NCBI RefSeq assembly: GCF_001425085.1
Contig: NZ_LMDN01000002.1
Span: 62,001-126,000 of the forward strand
DNA: 64,000 nucleotides
DNA from: Leifsonia sp. Root4
Lineage (GTDB): Bacteria; Actinomycetota; Actinomycetes; Actinomycetales; Microbacteriaceae
Direction of reading: 5' to 3'
The translations under genes were made by a program, and so were the position numbers. The notes beneath the pieces are model-generated. The model had not been told where the DNA came from. It ran no database searches and saw only the letters and a program-made list of their open reading frames with translations. This document shows, one piece after another, positions 33,954-43,244 of this stretch. Numbering within the stretch: position 1 is the first letter of the stretch; every line of letters begins with the position of its first letter.

Positions 33954-34748
33954 TCAGTCCTTGCCGCAGAGTGTTCGCAGGTTGCCGCCGAGGATCAGGG
34001 CGCGCTCGGCTGCGGTCAGCTGCTCGCTCAGCCACGCGGGAATCGCGAAGAGCTCGTCGGCGCTCACGACGTCGAGCCCCGGTGCGAAGTCGGAGCCCCA
34101 GAGCAGGCGCTCAACCCCGAAGACCTCGAGGAGTGCCATCGTCGCGTCGCGGGCGCCGTAGTGCGGGTACACGGGGTCGGTGGCATACAACCCGGAGAAT
34201 TTCACCGCGACCGACTCTGCCGTCCCCAAACCGAGGAGCGCCGCGTTCGGGGCGGCATCGCGCCCGCCTGCGGCCGGCAGCCCGAGATGGCTGATCAGCA
34301 CCCTCGCATCGCCGAGCGCCCGGATACGCTCAGACGCTCCCGCCACGCCTCGAGGGGTGGCGTTGATGCTGAGCAGTGCCGAGCGGCTGCTCAGGAGGGC
34401 CCAGAACTTGTCGTCGAAGGCGTCACAGATCGCGCCGTCGTCGCCTAGGTACAGACTGAAGCCCGCCGCACCCGCATCCAGGGCCATCTCGGCGGCGGCG
34501 ACCGAGAGCGGACGCGCAGCGTCGAGGAAGAGCAGTGGGGTCACCCAGCCAAGTCGCTCGCCCAGGCCGAGGACGTAGTCGTTGTTTCCGCGGAAACGTT
34601 GATCGCCCTCGTATGCGACGACGAGGGCGTCGTCAACTCCGTGCTCGGCTCGGAGTGCCTCGTACTGGGCGAGCTCGGCCCCCGCTGTGCGATCACCGGA
34701 GTATCCGGTGTCGAAGAGGTGGATATGGGAGTCAAAGCGCGCGCTCAT
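33954..34748 (-). CDS. amidohydrolase (amidohydrolase_2 / TIM-barrel lactonase-like)
   Basis: 264 residues. The metal site shows HxH in DSHIHLFD, a His in LISHLGLP and the last Asp in LLWGSDFAPG. This amidohydrolase_2 group includes L-fuconolactonase and L-rhamnono-lactonase and also decarboxylases. Next to a Gfo/Idh dehydrogenase (which makes lactones from sugars) and RhaM, lactone hydrolysis is the most economical guess. Overlaps the Gfo/Idh gene by 4 bases and precedes RhaM by 2. Confidence 0.83.
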   Translation of the reverse strand: MSARFDSHIHLFDTGYSGDRTAGAELAQYEALRAEHGVDDALVVAYEGDQRFRGNNDYVLGLGERLGWVTPLLFLDAARPLSVAAAEMALDAGAAGFSLYLGDDGAICDAFDDKFWALLSSRSALLSINATPRGVAGASERIRALGDARVLISHLGLPAAGGRDAAPNAALLGLGTAESVAVKFSGLYATDPVYPHYGARDATMALLEVFGVERLLWGSDFAPGLDVVSADELFAIPAWLSEQLTAAERALILGGNLRTLCGKD

Positions 34749-35779
34749 GCACCCACCTCGGGAGGGCGCGGCCCCGCATCCGATTCGGCGAGCTCCGCCG
34801 CAGCGATGATCCGGTGGGCCAGGGCGAGGCCGTTCACCGCCTCATCGAGGGTGACGACGGTCGGCGCCGTGCCGAAGCGGATCGCGTCGACGAAGATCCG
34901 GATCTCCTCATCGAGTGCTCCATGGCTGCCGAGCGGGGTGAGTGCGTCGTCGACCGGAGCGCATGCCGGGCCGAAGTCCGAGACGCGGGCACCAAGCGAG
35001 AGCGAGAGAGCCCCGGTCTCGCCGATCACCTCGAGCGCATCGGGCAGGCCGCCTGCGCCGGCGAGCGACCACGACACCTGGAATGACCAGATTGATCCGG
35101 ATGTCGTGACGACCTCAGCCCAGACCACGGACGGCTGGGCGCGTCCCGCGATACGGAGCTGACGCGCGGTGACGACGGTCGGCGCCGAGCCATCCAGCCA
35201 GAGCGCCAAGTCGATGTCGTGCACCATCGTCATCAAGACGGGGTGCACATCGGGGAAGAGGCCGTCGTGCTCGATGGTGCGGTGTCGCCGGAATGAGAGA
35301 GCTCGGGGCGCCCCGATCGATCCAGCGGCGATACGGCTTGCGAGCTCACGATACGGTGCCGCGAAGCGCAGGATGTGAGCCGGGAGCACGAATCCCCTCG
35401 CCGAGGCGGAGGCATCCGTCAGCAGGCGTGCCTCCTCTGGCCGCAGCACGACCGGCTTCTCGAGCAGCACACTCGCGCCCGCCCGCAACGCCGCCAGGGT
35501 CGGCTCGAGATGGTGCGCCCCTCCAGTGGCGACGGAGACGCCGTCGACCGCTTCGGCTGCGAACAACTCCTCGACAGAGCCGTAGGCCGCCGGCGCTCCG
35601 CACCGCTCCGCGACCTCCCGCGCCCGATCGAGGTTGCGGTCGACGATCGCGACAAGTCGGCAGTCGGGGTTCGTCCGAAAGGCCTGCGCGTGAAGCTCGC
35701 CGAACTGGCCAGCACCGACAACGGCCACCCGCACGCCGTCTCGAATCGTCGCCGTGTGCAGGGGGCCGTTGTCAGTCAT
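34745..35779 (-). CDS. Gfo/Idh/MocA-family oxidoreductase
   Basis: 344 residues. N-terminal Rossmann domain with GAGQFGELHAQAF; the family signature EKP is kept (LLEKPVVLRPEEA). The second half carries HDIDLALW. These enzymes oxidise sugar hydroxyls, inositols or sugar acids with NAD(P). Its position after the sugar-binding protein fits the first catabolic step. It has a 4-base overlap with the amidohydrolase and is 61 bases from the binding-protein gene. Confidence 0.88.
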   Translation of the reverse strand: MTDNGPLHTATIRDGVRVAVVGAGQFGELHAQAFRTNPDCRLVAIVDRNLDRAREVAERCGAPAAYGSVEELFAAEAVDGVSVATGGAHHLEPTLAALRAGASVLLEKPVVLRPEEARLLTDASASARGFVLPAHILRFAAPYRELASRIAAGSIGAPRALSFRRHRTIEHDGLFPDVHPVLMTMVHDIDLALWLDGSAPTVVTARQLRIAGRAQPSVVWAEVVTTSGSIWSFQVSWSLAGAGGLPDALEVIGETGALSLSLGARVSDFGPACAPVDDALTPLGSHGALDEEIRIFVDAIRFGTAPTVVTLDEAVNGLALAHRIIAAAELAESDAGPRPPEVGA

Positions 35780-35840
35780 ACTCGGTCGTTTCTCTCGGTG
35801 CCGGTTGTGGGCGCGCGTCAGGCCTCAGCGTTCGGGCTGA

Positions 35841-36851
35841 TCAGCAGTTGGGCGTGTAGATGTAGCGCTGGGCCTCGTCGCTGTCGACGTTGTCGCGATC
35901 GATGATGAACGCGGTCACGTACTCCTGGTACTCCAGAGACGCGGGGTCGAGGCTGCCATCGACGATCTTGGCGATGCGCTCGACTGAGTCGTACCCGAGA
36001 CCATAGGGATCCTGAGCAACGAGTGCGTCGTAGATCCCGGCCTTGAGGTCTGCGACCTGTGAGGGGTCGGCGTCGTAGGCGACGAGCTTGATCTGACCGG
36101 ACTTGTCAGCGGCTTGGATTGCGGCGGATGCGCCGGCCGACGCCGGGGCGAGCGTCGTGTAAATACCGGCCAGATCGGGGTTGGTGATCGCGGCGGCGGC
36201 CTTCTGCGAGGCCTTCGCCTGGTCGGCCTCTGAGTACTCGGTCGGCAGCACCGTGACGTCCGGGTAGGCCTCTGCCATACGCTCGGCGAAGCCGTCGACG
36301 CGCTCGGCGTTCGCGGCGACACCGGGGAAGGAGGCGATCACGAGAACCGTTCCCTTCTCACCGATTGCCGCGGCGAGTGCATCGGCGGCCAACGCGCCGG
36401 CGCTCAGGTTGTCTGTGCGGATGTTCTGGGTCTCGACGGGCTCGTCGAGACTGCCGTCGACGGTGATGACCGGCATCCCGTCACCGGCAATCGTGTCGAC
36501 CGTCTCAATCAGCCCGACCGGGTCGGTCGGCACGAGAACGAGGCCGGCCGGCGAACCCTGCACCGCCGCGTTGATGAGCGGGGTCTGGGTCTGCAGATCC
36601 CAGTTAGCGTCGCCCTGCCAGTCGAGGTCGACACCGTACTCGTCGGCTGCCGCCTGGGCGCCGCACTGCATGACTTGGAAGTACGTTGCCGTCATCTGCG
36701 CGGCGACGAAGGCGACGGTCGGCTTGCCGCTGGCCGCTCCGCCTCCCTCCGGCGATGTGCCCGCCGCGCTGCACGAGGTGAGAGCGAGTGCGATGACGGA
36801 TGCGGCACCGATGACGCTTCCGCGGCTGATGAGTTTCATATTGCGGGACAC
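35841..36851 (-). CDS. sugar ABC transporter substrate-binding lipoprotein
   Basis: 336 residues with GTG 36851 behind AAGGAGG (5 nt). Signal peptide and lipobox (LALTSCSAA). The mature part is a class-B periplasmic binding fold of the RbsB type: VAFVAAQMTATYFQVMQCGAQ, LVLVPTDPVG, GMPVITVDGSL, GIYDALVAQDPYGLGYDSV. It delivers a sugar to the adjoining permease. The specificity is not readable. The gene is separated from the permease by 146 bases, which may hold an RNA-processing site; I see no clear hairpin. Confidence 0.9.
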   Translation of the reverse strand: MSRNMKLISRGSVIGAASVIALALTSCSAAGTSPEGGGAASGKPTVAFVAAQMTATYFQVMQCGAQAAADEYGVDLDWQGDANWDLQTQTPLINAAVQGSPAGLVLVPTDPVGLIETVDTIAGDGMPVITVDGSLDEPVETQNIRTDNLSAGALAADALAAAIGEKGTVLVIASFPGVAANAERVDGFAERMAEAYPDVTVLPTEYSEADQAKASQKAAAAITNPDLAGIYTTLAPASAGASAAIQAADKSGQIKLVAYDADPSQVADLKAGIYDALVAQDPYGLGYDSVERIAKIVDGSLDPASLEYQEYVTAFIIDRDNVDSDEAQRYIYTPNC

Positions 36852-36997
36852 TGTTCCTCCTTGGTGAATGTGATGCTGGGTGGGTGATGGTGCGTTTCGG
36901 GCAGCGTCGATCGCCAGCGACTCTCGCGAGCGTTGCGCTGTTCCGGGTGAAGGCGGGGTGCGGTAGATCGCCGCTCCGACGTTGAGCTGGCGCTGGG

Positions 36998-38053
36998 CTA
37001 TTTGCTTTGGGCTCTGCGCCGCTGGTCGATGCCGACCGCAACCAGCAAGATCACGCCGGTGACGACGAGCTGGTAGAACGAGCCGACCCGCATGATGACG
37101 AGACCGTTGATCAGGATCGCCGGAATGATCGCGGCAATCATCGAACCGAGGATCGAGGCGCGGCCGCCGAACAGGCTCGTCCCGCCGATGACGACGGCGG
37201 CGATGGCGGCCAGGGCGTCGCCCTGGTGGCCCTGGATGTTCGTTGTGAGGAAGCGAGAGATGTCGATGAAACCGACCAGTCCGGCGATGCAGCCCATGAT
37301 CACGAAGAGTTTCACGCGCTGGCGGCGGATGTTGATGCCGGCGCGTTCGGCTGCTCGCAGCGAGGACCCCATGCCGAGGGTGTGCACACCGAAGCGGAGC
37401 TTCGTCATCACGAACCAGGCGATCAGGCCGACCACGATCGCGATGACGGCCGGGATGGGGATGATGCCGAAGAGGTCAGCCGATCCGAAGCCCTTCTGCA
37501 TGTCGCGCGGCAGCGAGCTCACATTGATTCCGCCCGTGATGATGAAGGCGATGCCGCTGCCTGCGCTCATCATGGCGAGCGTCACGATGAAGGAGCTCAC
37601 CCGCAGCATGTTCACGAGCGTGGCGTTCACGATTCCGAAGAGCACCCCAGTGGCGACGGCTGCGAGGAATCCGAGCAGGATCGCCATGCCGGCGTTGCTG
37701 TAGTCCCCGGCGAGGATCTCCTCTGGGGTGCCACCGAAGAAGGTGATCACCTTCGCGGCGACCACGGAGGAGAGGATGACGTTCGCGCCGATCGATAGGT
37801 CGAGCTCACCGGCACCGACAAGGAACGTCATGCCGACGGCGAGCAGGATCAGTTGCGCCGAGTCCAGCGCGAGGTTGCGGAAGTTGCCGGCGCTCAGGAA
37901 CACGCCATTCGGCGAGAGTACTCCGAAGAGCAAGATGAGCACGACCACGACGACGGCGATCATGAATGCCGTCGAGGTGAGGATCCGGCGCAGGGCGCTC
38001 GGCTCGCTGCTGTCGAACGTGACGGCGCCTGGGGGTGTCTGAGTCTGGGTCAT
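36998..38053 (-). CDS. sugar ABC transporter permease (RbsC-like)
   Basis: 351 residues, about nine to ten membrane helices. RbsC-family cues: [39 protein letters not shown] and [19 protein letters not shown]. It forms the membrane channel of a ribose/xylose/fructose-type importer. Its start overlaps the ATP-binding gene's end by 4 bases, so it is translationally coupled to it. Confidence 0.93.
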   Translation of the reverse strand: MTQTQTPPGAVTFDSSEPSALRRILTSTAFMIAVVVVVLILLFGVLSPNGVFLSAGNFRNLALDSAQLILLAVGMTFLVGAGELDLSIGANVILSSVVAAKVITFFGGTPEEILAGDYSNAGMAILLGFLAAVATGVLFGIVNATLVNMLRVSSFIVTLAMMSAGSGIAFIITGGINVSSLPRDMQKGFGSADLFGIIPIPAVIAIVVGLIAWFVMTKLRFGVHTLGMGSSLRAAERAGINIRRQRVKLFVIMGCIAGLVGFIDISRFLTTNIQGHQGDALAAIAAVVIGGTSLFGGRASILGSMIAAIIPAILINGLVIMRVGSFYQLVVTGVILLVAVGIDQRRRAQSK

Positions 38054-38859
38054 GCGGCTTCTCCTTGCGCGGCATCCGACTTCGCGGAGAGCATGGTCGT
38101 GAGCACGTCGACGAGCTGAAGCCCGGCTGTCGGCATCTGGGCGACGACCTGCCCGTGCCGCATGATGGCGATGCGGTCGGCGAAGTCGAGCATTTTGGGA
38201 ATGTCGTGGGAGACGAAGATGACGGCGAGGTCACGGTCGGCTGCCGCCCGTACCGCGTCGTAGACCATCTTCGTCTGCTTGGTTCCGAGGGCCGCTGTCG
38301 GCTCGTCCATGACGATCGCCGCGGTCGCCCACATCACGGCACGGGCCACGGCGATGGCCTGGCGCTGACCGCCGGAGAGCGCACTGACGGGGGCGGTGAG
38401 TGACGGCACCTGCGCGCCGAGCAGGCTCATGGCCTGCTTGGTGCGCTCACGCATCGTCGGCTCGTCGACCTGTCCGATGAAACGGCCCGGCCCTGTGACG
38501 AGCAGCTCGCGGCCGAAGAAGAAATTCTGCACGACAGTGAGGTCCGGCGCCTGGGCGAGGTCCTGGTAGACAATCTCGATGCCGAGTTCCCGTGCGTGCC
38601 GGACCGAACTGACGTTGACGGTCTCGCCGCGCAGCACGAGCTCGCCGGCATCCGCTGCGTGCACTCCCGCGATCACATTCGAGAGGGTCGACTTGCCCGC
38701 ACCGTTGTCACCGATGAGGGCGAGCACCTCGCCGGGGTACGCACGCAACGATGCGCCACGCAGGGCCTGGACATGGCCGAAACTCTTCGTGATGCCGCGG
38801 GTTTCAATGACAGGCGCTGGGCCCGGGCCGTGTTCCGCCGGGGGAAAGTCGGAATCCAT
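38050..38859 (-). CDS. sugar ABC transporter ATP-binding protein, single domain
   Basis: 269 residues from ATG 38859, with GGAG 6 nt upstream. Walker A is GDNGAGKS (50-57), ABC signature LSGGQ (161-165), Walker B ends in MDEP (about 184-187), and the H loop is in FVSHD. Unlike RbsA-type proteins, which have two nucleotide domains in one chain, this has only one, as in the FrcA-type systems, so a homodimer is expected. First gene of the operon; control sequences lie just upstream (38887-38923). Confidence 0.92.
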   Translation of the reverse strand: MDSDFPPAEHGPGPAPVIETRGITKSFGHVQALRGASLRAYPGEVLALIGDNGAGKSTLSNVIAGVHAADAGELVLRGETVNVSSVRHARELGIEIVYQDLAQAPDLTVVQNFFFGRELLVTGPGRFIGQVDEPTMRERTKQAMSLLGAQVPSLTAPVSALSGGQRQAIAVARAVMWATAAIVMDEPTAALGTKQTKMVYDAVRAAADRDLAVIFVSHDIPKMLDFADRIAIMRHGQVVAQMPTAGLQLVDVLTTMLSAKSDAAQGEAA

Positions 38860-38886
38860 AGCAGTCTCCAATTGACTAACATCTTT

Positions 38887-38923
38887 GTTCGCTCTACTTG
38901 CACATCGTTCGCTCTACCGAACG
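38887..38923. promoter_or_regulatory. two operator-like sites before the ABC operon
   Basis: GTTCGCTCTAC at 38887-38897 and the full dyad CGTTCGCTCTACCGAACG at 38906-38923 (arms CGTTCG/CGAACG around CTCTAC). They lie 28-64 bases upstream of the ATP-binding gene's start. The same 18-base dyad, with one change, lies between the regulator and the glycosidase-like gene (39613-39630). Confidence 0.75.
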
Positions 38924-39013
38924 ACTTCAGCTAAGCAGACGCATGATGTCTGCGCAATGGCTTTTCGCGGATTCATTGTTACGGTCGCGTAAAAGGACCG
39001 CGCCGCCGCGGTC

Positions 39014-39583
39014 TCAGACCGTCGTGGGGTACTGCTGGATAACGAGGAGCCGCCCGCCATTCTCACGCGCGTGATAGCGGTGAGCCTGATCGGCGCGGAA
39101 GGTCAACATGTCTCCGGCTTCGAGCAATACTGACGCGCCATCAGGGCCAACCTCAACGAGGCCGTCGACGCAAATCACGCGCTCGATCACGCCGGGGGCG
39201 TTGCCACGCGAATCTCGGTGGGCATTCGGCGCCAGAGAGACGATGGATACCTCGACTTCGCCGGAATTCCGCCAGCTCGCCATGAGCTGGGCAATGAACG
39301 CGTCGCCCTCCCGGGCAATCACCGGGGCCTCGACGAGCCGCTTGAACTCCGTCTCGCCCACGCCGGCCTGGCCGATGAACAACCCGCCGAGTGACACGTT
39401 AAGCGTCTTGGCCAGCGCCCAGAGCGTGTCGAGCGACGGATTGCCGTTGCCTCGCTCGAGCTCAGACACGGTGGACTTGGAAATGCCCGCCTCACGAGCG
39501 AGGGCGGAGACACTCATCCCCCGCCGCTCACGCCACTTCCGGATGTTGTTCGCGAGGGGCGACGACGGCTGGCTTTCATTCAT
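39014..39583 (-). CDS. XRE-family regulator with C-terminal cupin
   Basis: 189 residues. N-terminal helix-turn-helix (about residues 12-66): RKWRERRGMSVSALAREAG, then SKSTVSELERGNGNPSLDTL. C-terminal cupin with LEAGDMLTFRADQAHRYHA. Such proteins sense a small molecule in the cupin and control nearby catabolic genes. It sits between the sugar operon and the glycosidase-like gene, and identical operator-like dyads occur in both control regions, including its own. Autoregulation is likely. Repressor or activator status is not readable. Confidence 0.9.
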   Translation of the reverse strand: MNESQPSSPLANNIRKWRERRGMSVSALAREAGISKSTVSELERGNGNPSLDTLWALAKTLNVSLGGLFIGQAGVGETEFKRLVEAPVIAREGDAFIAQLMASWRNSGEVEVSIVSLAPNAHRDSRGNAPGVIERVICVDGLVEVGPDGASVLLEAGDMLTFRADQAHRYHARENGGRLLVIQQYPTTV

Positions 39584-39612
39584 AGTGTCGGCTATATTAC
39601 ATATCCATCAAC

Positions 39613-39630
39613 CGTTCGCTCTACCGATCG
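39613..39630. promoter_or_regulatory. operator-like dyad between regulator and glycosidase-like gene
   Basis: CGTTCGCTCTACCGATCG, matching 38906-38923 at 17 of 18 bases. It lies 30 bases from the regulator's ATG and 44 from the glycosidase-like ATG, so it can control both. Confidence 0.75.
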
Positions 39631-39673
39631 ATTTATATTGCCGGAGAACCCGGCCATTTCGAGGAGACGATTG

Positions 39674-41353
39674 ATGTCACAACGTAGTCACACCATGCTG
39701 AACGGCCGTGTCACCGTACTCGGTGCTGAGCGGCATCCGCATGCAGCATCACGACTGGCCGAACAGTGGCCGCAGCTCGAGTGGATCCACGCACCGCAGG
39801 GTCGTGCTGTGCCCGAGACGATGCCGACGATCGAGTTGCTCGACGCACCCGCGCTGTCAGAGGGCGCTTTCCGCATTGAGGTCGACGCCCGTGCCGCGCC
39901 CCGGATTCGGATTCAGGGCGGGCCGTACTCCGGCGTCATCTACGGCGTCGAGGAGCTCGTGCAGCGGCTCGGAACCAGCGAGCCAGGCGGCATCCGCGTG
40001 CCGGTGACCAGCCTCGAGCGCCGGCCGAAGCTCACGTATCGCACGTTCTGGACGTGGGATCACTCGACAAACTGGGAGCTCAACCAGATCGGCCAACAGG
40101 AGATCGGGGTCTTCAACCCCTACGGCAAGCCGCCGGGCGGCTTCCTGAAGGATTACAAGCGGATGGTGGATTTCTGCAGCCAGAACCAGATCGCGGCCAT
40201 CGTGATCTACGGTTTCTTCCGCGATTCGCACGGCGGCGTGGAGGCCGCCCAGGAGCTCACCCGCTACGCCAAGGCGCGGGGTGTTCGAGTTCTGCCCGGC
40301 GTCGCGATCGGGGCATACGGCGGCGTCTACTGGGAGGGCAACAACCAATACAACTTGGCTACCTGGCTCACCGAGAACCCCGGCTTCGCAGCCGACATGG
40401 AGCGCGGTGTCGGCTTTCAGCTGCAGGATCTCGCATTCCCGCTCAACTTCCCGCGGAGCGACTACACCCGCACGGCCTGCCCATCCGAACCGGCGAACAT
40501 CGAGTGGATGGCGGACGCACTTGCCTGGCTCGTCGAGACCGTCGACCCCGGGGGCATCAACATCGAGGGCGGAGACTATGGGGTCTGCGGCTGCCCGCGT
40601 TGCGTGACACGGCGTGGCGAGCGAGAGGCTGCGAGCCGGCGCGACAACGATGCCGAATTCTGGTCGCACGCAGACATGGCTGACAACTTCCCCAAGCTCT
40701 TCAACGCGGCCAGCTCGGCGGGCGACGATCTCTGGTTGTACTGCGAGCTGCAGTGGGACAACCTGCTGGACCCGGCCGCGCATGCCCCGCTGGAGTCGCT
40801 GCCGGCCGGAGGGATCTACCAGCACACTTTCAACCGTGGCTACTGGGAACGGGCAAAGAGTGAACTGACGCCCGAGCACGTCGCCGCACTGCCCACGGCG
40901 AAGAACGTCATCCGTAGTCAGTTCGCCTGCCAGTGGAACGGCGACGAGCGCACCGAGCGCTACGCGTTCAATGCGCCTGTGTTCGCCGAGCTCTCAAAGA
41001 AGGCGGCCGAGGTTGACATGCAGGGCCTCACCGTGTGGGGCGAGCCATCGCCGTTCCATGTGTCGGCGGAACTCAGCTACTTGGCCTTCGGGCGCTTCGG
41101 CTACGACCCCTCCCTCACCTGGGAGCAGTTCGTGGCGACGGATGTCGCATCCCGGGTCGGGGGTGCCGCAGAGGCCGAGTCGTTCATCGGACTGATGCAG
41201 GAGCTCGACTCCCAGCAATTCATGGCACCCAAGCGTCTGCTCTCGATCCGAGACGAAGCTGTCGACGCGGGACGTAGCCAGTCCGGCGATGCCGTTCGTC
41301 GATGGCTTTGGTTGGCGGACCGCGCCAACCAGCGCTCGTACATGGGCTACTGA
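39674..41353 (+). CDS. glycoside hydrolase-like protein (GH20/GH67-type N-domain, DUF4838-like Cys motif)
   Basis: 559 residues from ATG 39674 behind GAGGAG. The N-terminal domain (about 1-105) has RIRIQGGPYSGVIYGVEELVQ, as in the non-catalytic domain of GH20/GH67 enzymes. The rest looks like a TIM barrel: INIEGGDYGVCGCPRCVTRRG carries a CxCxxC-type cluster known from DUF4838-type proteins, and GLTVWGEPSPF is near the end. There is no signal peptide, so it acts on an imported substrate in the cytosol. The catalytic acid pair is not certain (ELQWDN and WGEPS are candidates). It shares the operator with the XRE regulator. Confidence 0.7.
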   Translation: MSQRSHTMLNGRVTVLGAERHPHAASRLAEQWPQLEWIHAPQGRAVPETMPTIELLDAPALSEGAFRIEVDARAAPRIRIQGGPYSGVIYGVEELVQRLGTSEPGGIRVPVTSLERRPKLTYRTFWTWDHSTNWELNQIGQQEIGVFNPYGKPPGGFLKDYKRMVDFCSQNQIAAIVIYGFFRDSHGGVEAAQELTRYAKARGVRVLPGVAIGAYGGVYWEGNNQYNLATWLTENPGFAADMERGVGFQLQDLAFPLNFPRSDYTRTACPSEPANIEWMADALAWLVETVDPGGINIEGGDYGVCGCPRCVTRRGEREAASRRDNDAEFWSHADMADNFPKLFNAASSAGDDLWLYCELQWDNLLDPAAHAPLESLPAGGIYQHTFNRGYWERAKSELTPEHVAALPTAKNVIRSQFACQWNGDERTERYAFNAPVFAELSKKAAEVDMQGLTVWGEPSPFHVSAELSYLAFGRFGYDPSLTWEQFVATDVASRVGGAAEAESFIGLMQELDSQQFMAPKRLLSIRDEAVDAGRSQSGDAVRRWLWLADRANQRSYMGY

Positions 41354-41415
41354 ACACTGCTCGGTGCGGCGGGCGGCGGAGTCGATCCGCCCACCCGCCG
41401 CAGCGGCGGCACCTC

Positions 41416-42501
41416 CTAGAACGAGGTGATCACCACGCGGTTGATCGCCGGGTCCTTGAGTGCCGCGTAGCCCTCGTTGACCTCGTCGAGCGAGATCTCC
41501 TTGGAGACGAGGTCGTCGAGGTTGAAGCGGCCCTGCAGGTAGAGCTCGGCGTAGAGCGGGATGTCGCGCTGAAGCGTCGATGAACCCATGTAGACGCCCT
41601 GCACGCGCTTCTGGCCGTTGAGCGCGTCGAAGGAGTCGACCGTGAACTGCGTTCCACCCTTGCCGAGTCCGATCAGGTAGAGGCCACCGCCGATGCCGAG
41701 CATCTTGAGTCCCTGCTCGGTGACGGACTGGAAGCCGACGAAGTCGAAGACGTGGTCGGCGCCGCCGGTGAGGGCGAGCACGGCCTCGACCGGGTCGGTG
41801 GTGGAGGAGTTGATGACGTCGGTGGCGCCGAACTTCTTGGCGGTCTCGAGCTTCGTGTCGTTGAGGTCGATCACGACGATCCGTGAGGCGCCGGCGACGA
41901 GTGCACCGTTGACGGCATTGAGGCCGACGCCGCCGGCGCCGATGATCACGACGGAGTCGCCCGCCTGCACATTGGCTGTGTTGAGCACCGCACCGGCACC
42001 GGTCACGACGCCGCAACCGAGCAGCGCAGCCTGCGCCCACGGCACCTCCTTCGGCAGCACGACGAGCTGGTTTTCGTGCACGAGCGCCTGCTGGGCGAAG
42101 CCGGCGAGGCCAAAGCCCTGGGCGACGGGCTGGCCGTCACGGCTGAGGCGCGGCTCCTGCTCCGGCGTGCGCAGCGTGGCCTCTGGGTGCAGGCAGTTGT
42201 AGGAGCGGCCGGCCATGCAGCGGCGGCACTTGCCGCAGGACTGGATCAGGCTGCCGACCACGTGGTCGCCGACGGTGATGCCGGTGACGGTCGGTCCGAC
42301 AGCGGTGACGACGCCCGCCAGCTCGTGTCCGAAGACGGCGGGCATCGGGAACCCGAGGTCGTTGGTTGCGATGGTGAGATCGGAGTGGCACAGGCCGGAA
42401 GCCTTGACCTCGATCAGCACCTCGCCGCCGATCGGGGCTGCGATCTGCACCTCTTCGACGTCGAATCCAGCGTTCACTGCGTTGACAACAACGGCTTTCA
42501 T
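41416..42501 (-). CDS. zinc-dependent alcohol dehydrogenase (MDR family)
   Basis: 361 residues. Catalytic zinc ligands in SGLCHSDL and GHELAG; structural zinc loop CGKCRRCMAGRSYNC; NAD-binding GAGGVGLNAV followed by VVIDLND. The relatives are class III-like or NDMA-linked alcohol and aldehyde dehydrogenases; the alcohol is not identified. The TetR gene lies 68 bases upstream on the same strand, and that gap contains a small GGAGCG/CGCTCC hairpin and the ribosome-binding site GAAAGAGAG. Confidence 0.92.
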   Translation of the reverse strand: MKAVVVNAVNAGFDVEEVQIAAPIGGEVLIEVKASGLCHSDLTIATNDLGFPMPAVFGHELAGVVTAVGPTVTGITVGDHVVGSLIQSCGKCRRCMAGRSYNCLHPEATLRTPEQEPRLSRDGQPVAQGFGLAGFAQQALVHENQLVVLPKEVPWAQAALLGCGVVTGAGAVLNTANVQAGDSVVIIGAGGVGLNAVNGALVAGASRIVVIDLNDTKLETAKKFGATDVINSSTTDPVEAVLALTGGADHVFDFVGFQSVTEQGLKMLGIGGGLYLIGLGKGGTQFTVDSFDALNGQKRVQGVYMGSSTLQRDIPLYAELYLQGRFNLDDLVSKEISLDEVNEGYAALKDPAINRVVITSF

Positions 42502-42569
42502 GTATTGCTCTCTTTCGTGGAGGAGCGCTTCCGCTCCGAGTTCCCGACAGCCCGCCGGGAGGTCTGTGC

Positions 42570-43244
42570 TCAGCGCTCACCCGCCGCTGGAGTGTCGCCG
42601 CCTGCCCGCCGGAGCGGTTCCTTTGCGACAAACCACGCCGGCATCAGCGCCATCAGCTCGTCGACGATCTCGTCGACGGACTCGGCTCCGTCGCCCTGCA
42701 TCCATTCGCCCAGCACGGCGAGGGAGCCGCCGGCGATGAAGAGCGCGGCGGCGGCGGCCGAGGTGCGACTCGGGAGTCCCGGCAGCAGCAGCACGGTCTC
42801 ACGGGTCTGGGCGGCCAGCATGGTGACGACGGTTCGGTGCGCCTGGCTGCCCGCACTCTGCGAGAGCAGCCCGGAGTAGAGCGTGCGGTGCCGATCGATG
42901 TGAGCGACAAAGCTCCGGATGCCGGCGCGACCCGCCTCCTCGCCCGTGGCCGTTCCCGCGCTGCGCAGGTGGATGTCGGAGCTGCCGATCTCTTCGAGCG
43001 CCTCGCAGAGCACACTCACTGCGAGCTCATCGACACTCGCGAAGTGTGTGTAGAACGCGCTGCGACTGACACCGGCCCTGCGCACGATGTCGCTCACGTT
43101 CAGCGCGCTCACCCCGTCGGCGAGCAGCGACTCGACGGCGTCGACGATGGCGCGCCGGGTGCGGGCGGTACGCGGGTCCATCGAGGACTGAATCGTGCGA
43201 CGGATGTCGTGTTGGGCGGATTCAGCCGCTTCGATGCGTTCCAT
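42570..43244 (-). CDS. TetR-family transcriptional regulator
   Basis: 224 residues. Helix-turn-helix: RRAIVDAVESLLADGVSALNVSDIVRRAGVSRSAFYTHFASVDEL. The C-terminal ligand domain is all-helical. ATG 43244 follows TAAGCT by 6 nt. Probably controls itself and the alcohol dehydrogenase just downstream, through the dyad at 43260-43283. Ligand unknown. Confidence 0.88.
   Translation of the reverse strand: MERIEAAESAQHDIRRTIQSSMDPRTARTRRAIVDAVESLLADGVSALNVSDIVRRAGVSRSAFYTHFASVDELAVSVLCEALEEIGSSDIHLRSAGTATGEEAGRAGIRSFVAHIDRHRTLYSGLLSQSAGSQAHRTVVTMLAAQTRETVLLLPGLPSRTSAAAAALFIAGGSLAVLGEWMQGDGAESVDEIVDELMALMPAWFVAKEPLRRAGGDTPAAGER

Noticed and set aside
39674-41353. Secreted hexosaminidase
   Set aside because: No signal peptide or lipobox, and the GH20 catalytic Asp-Glu motif is not evident.
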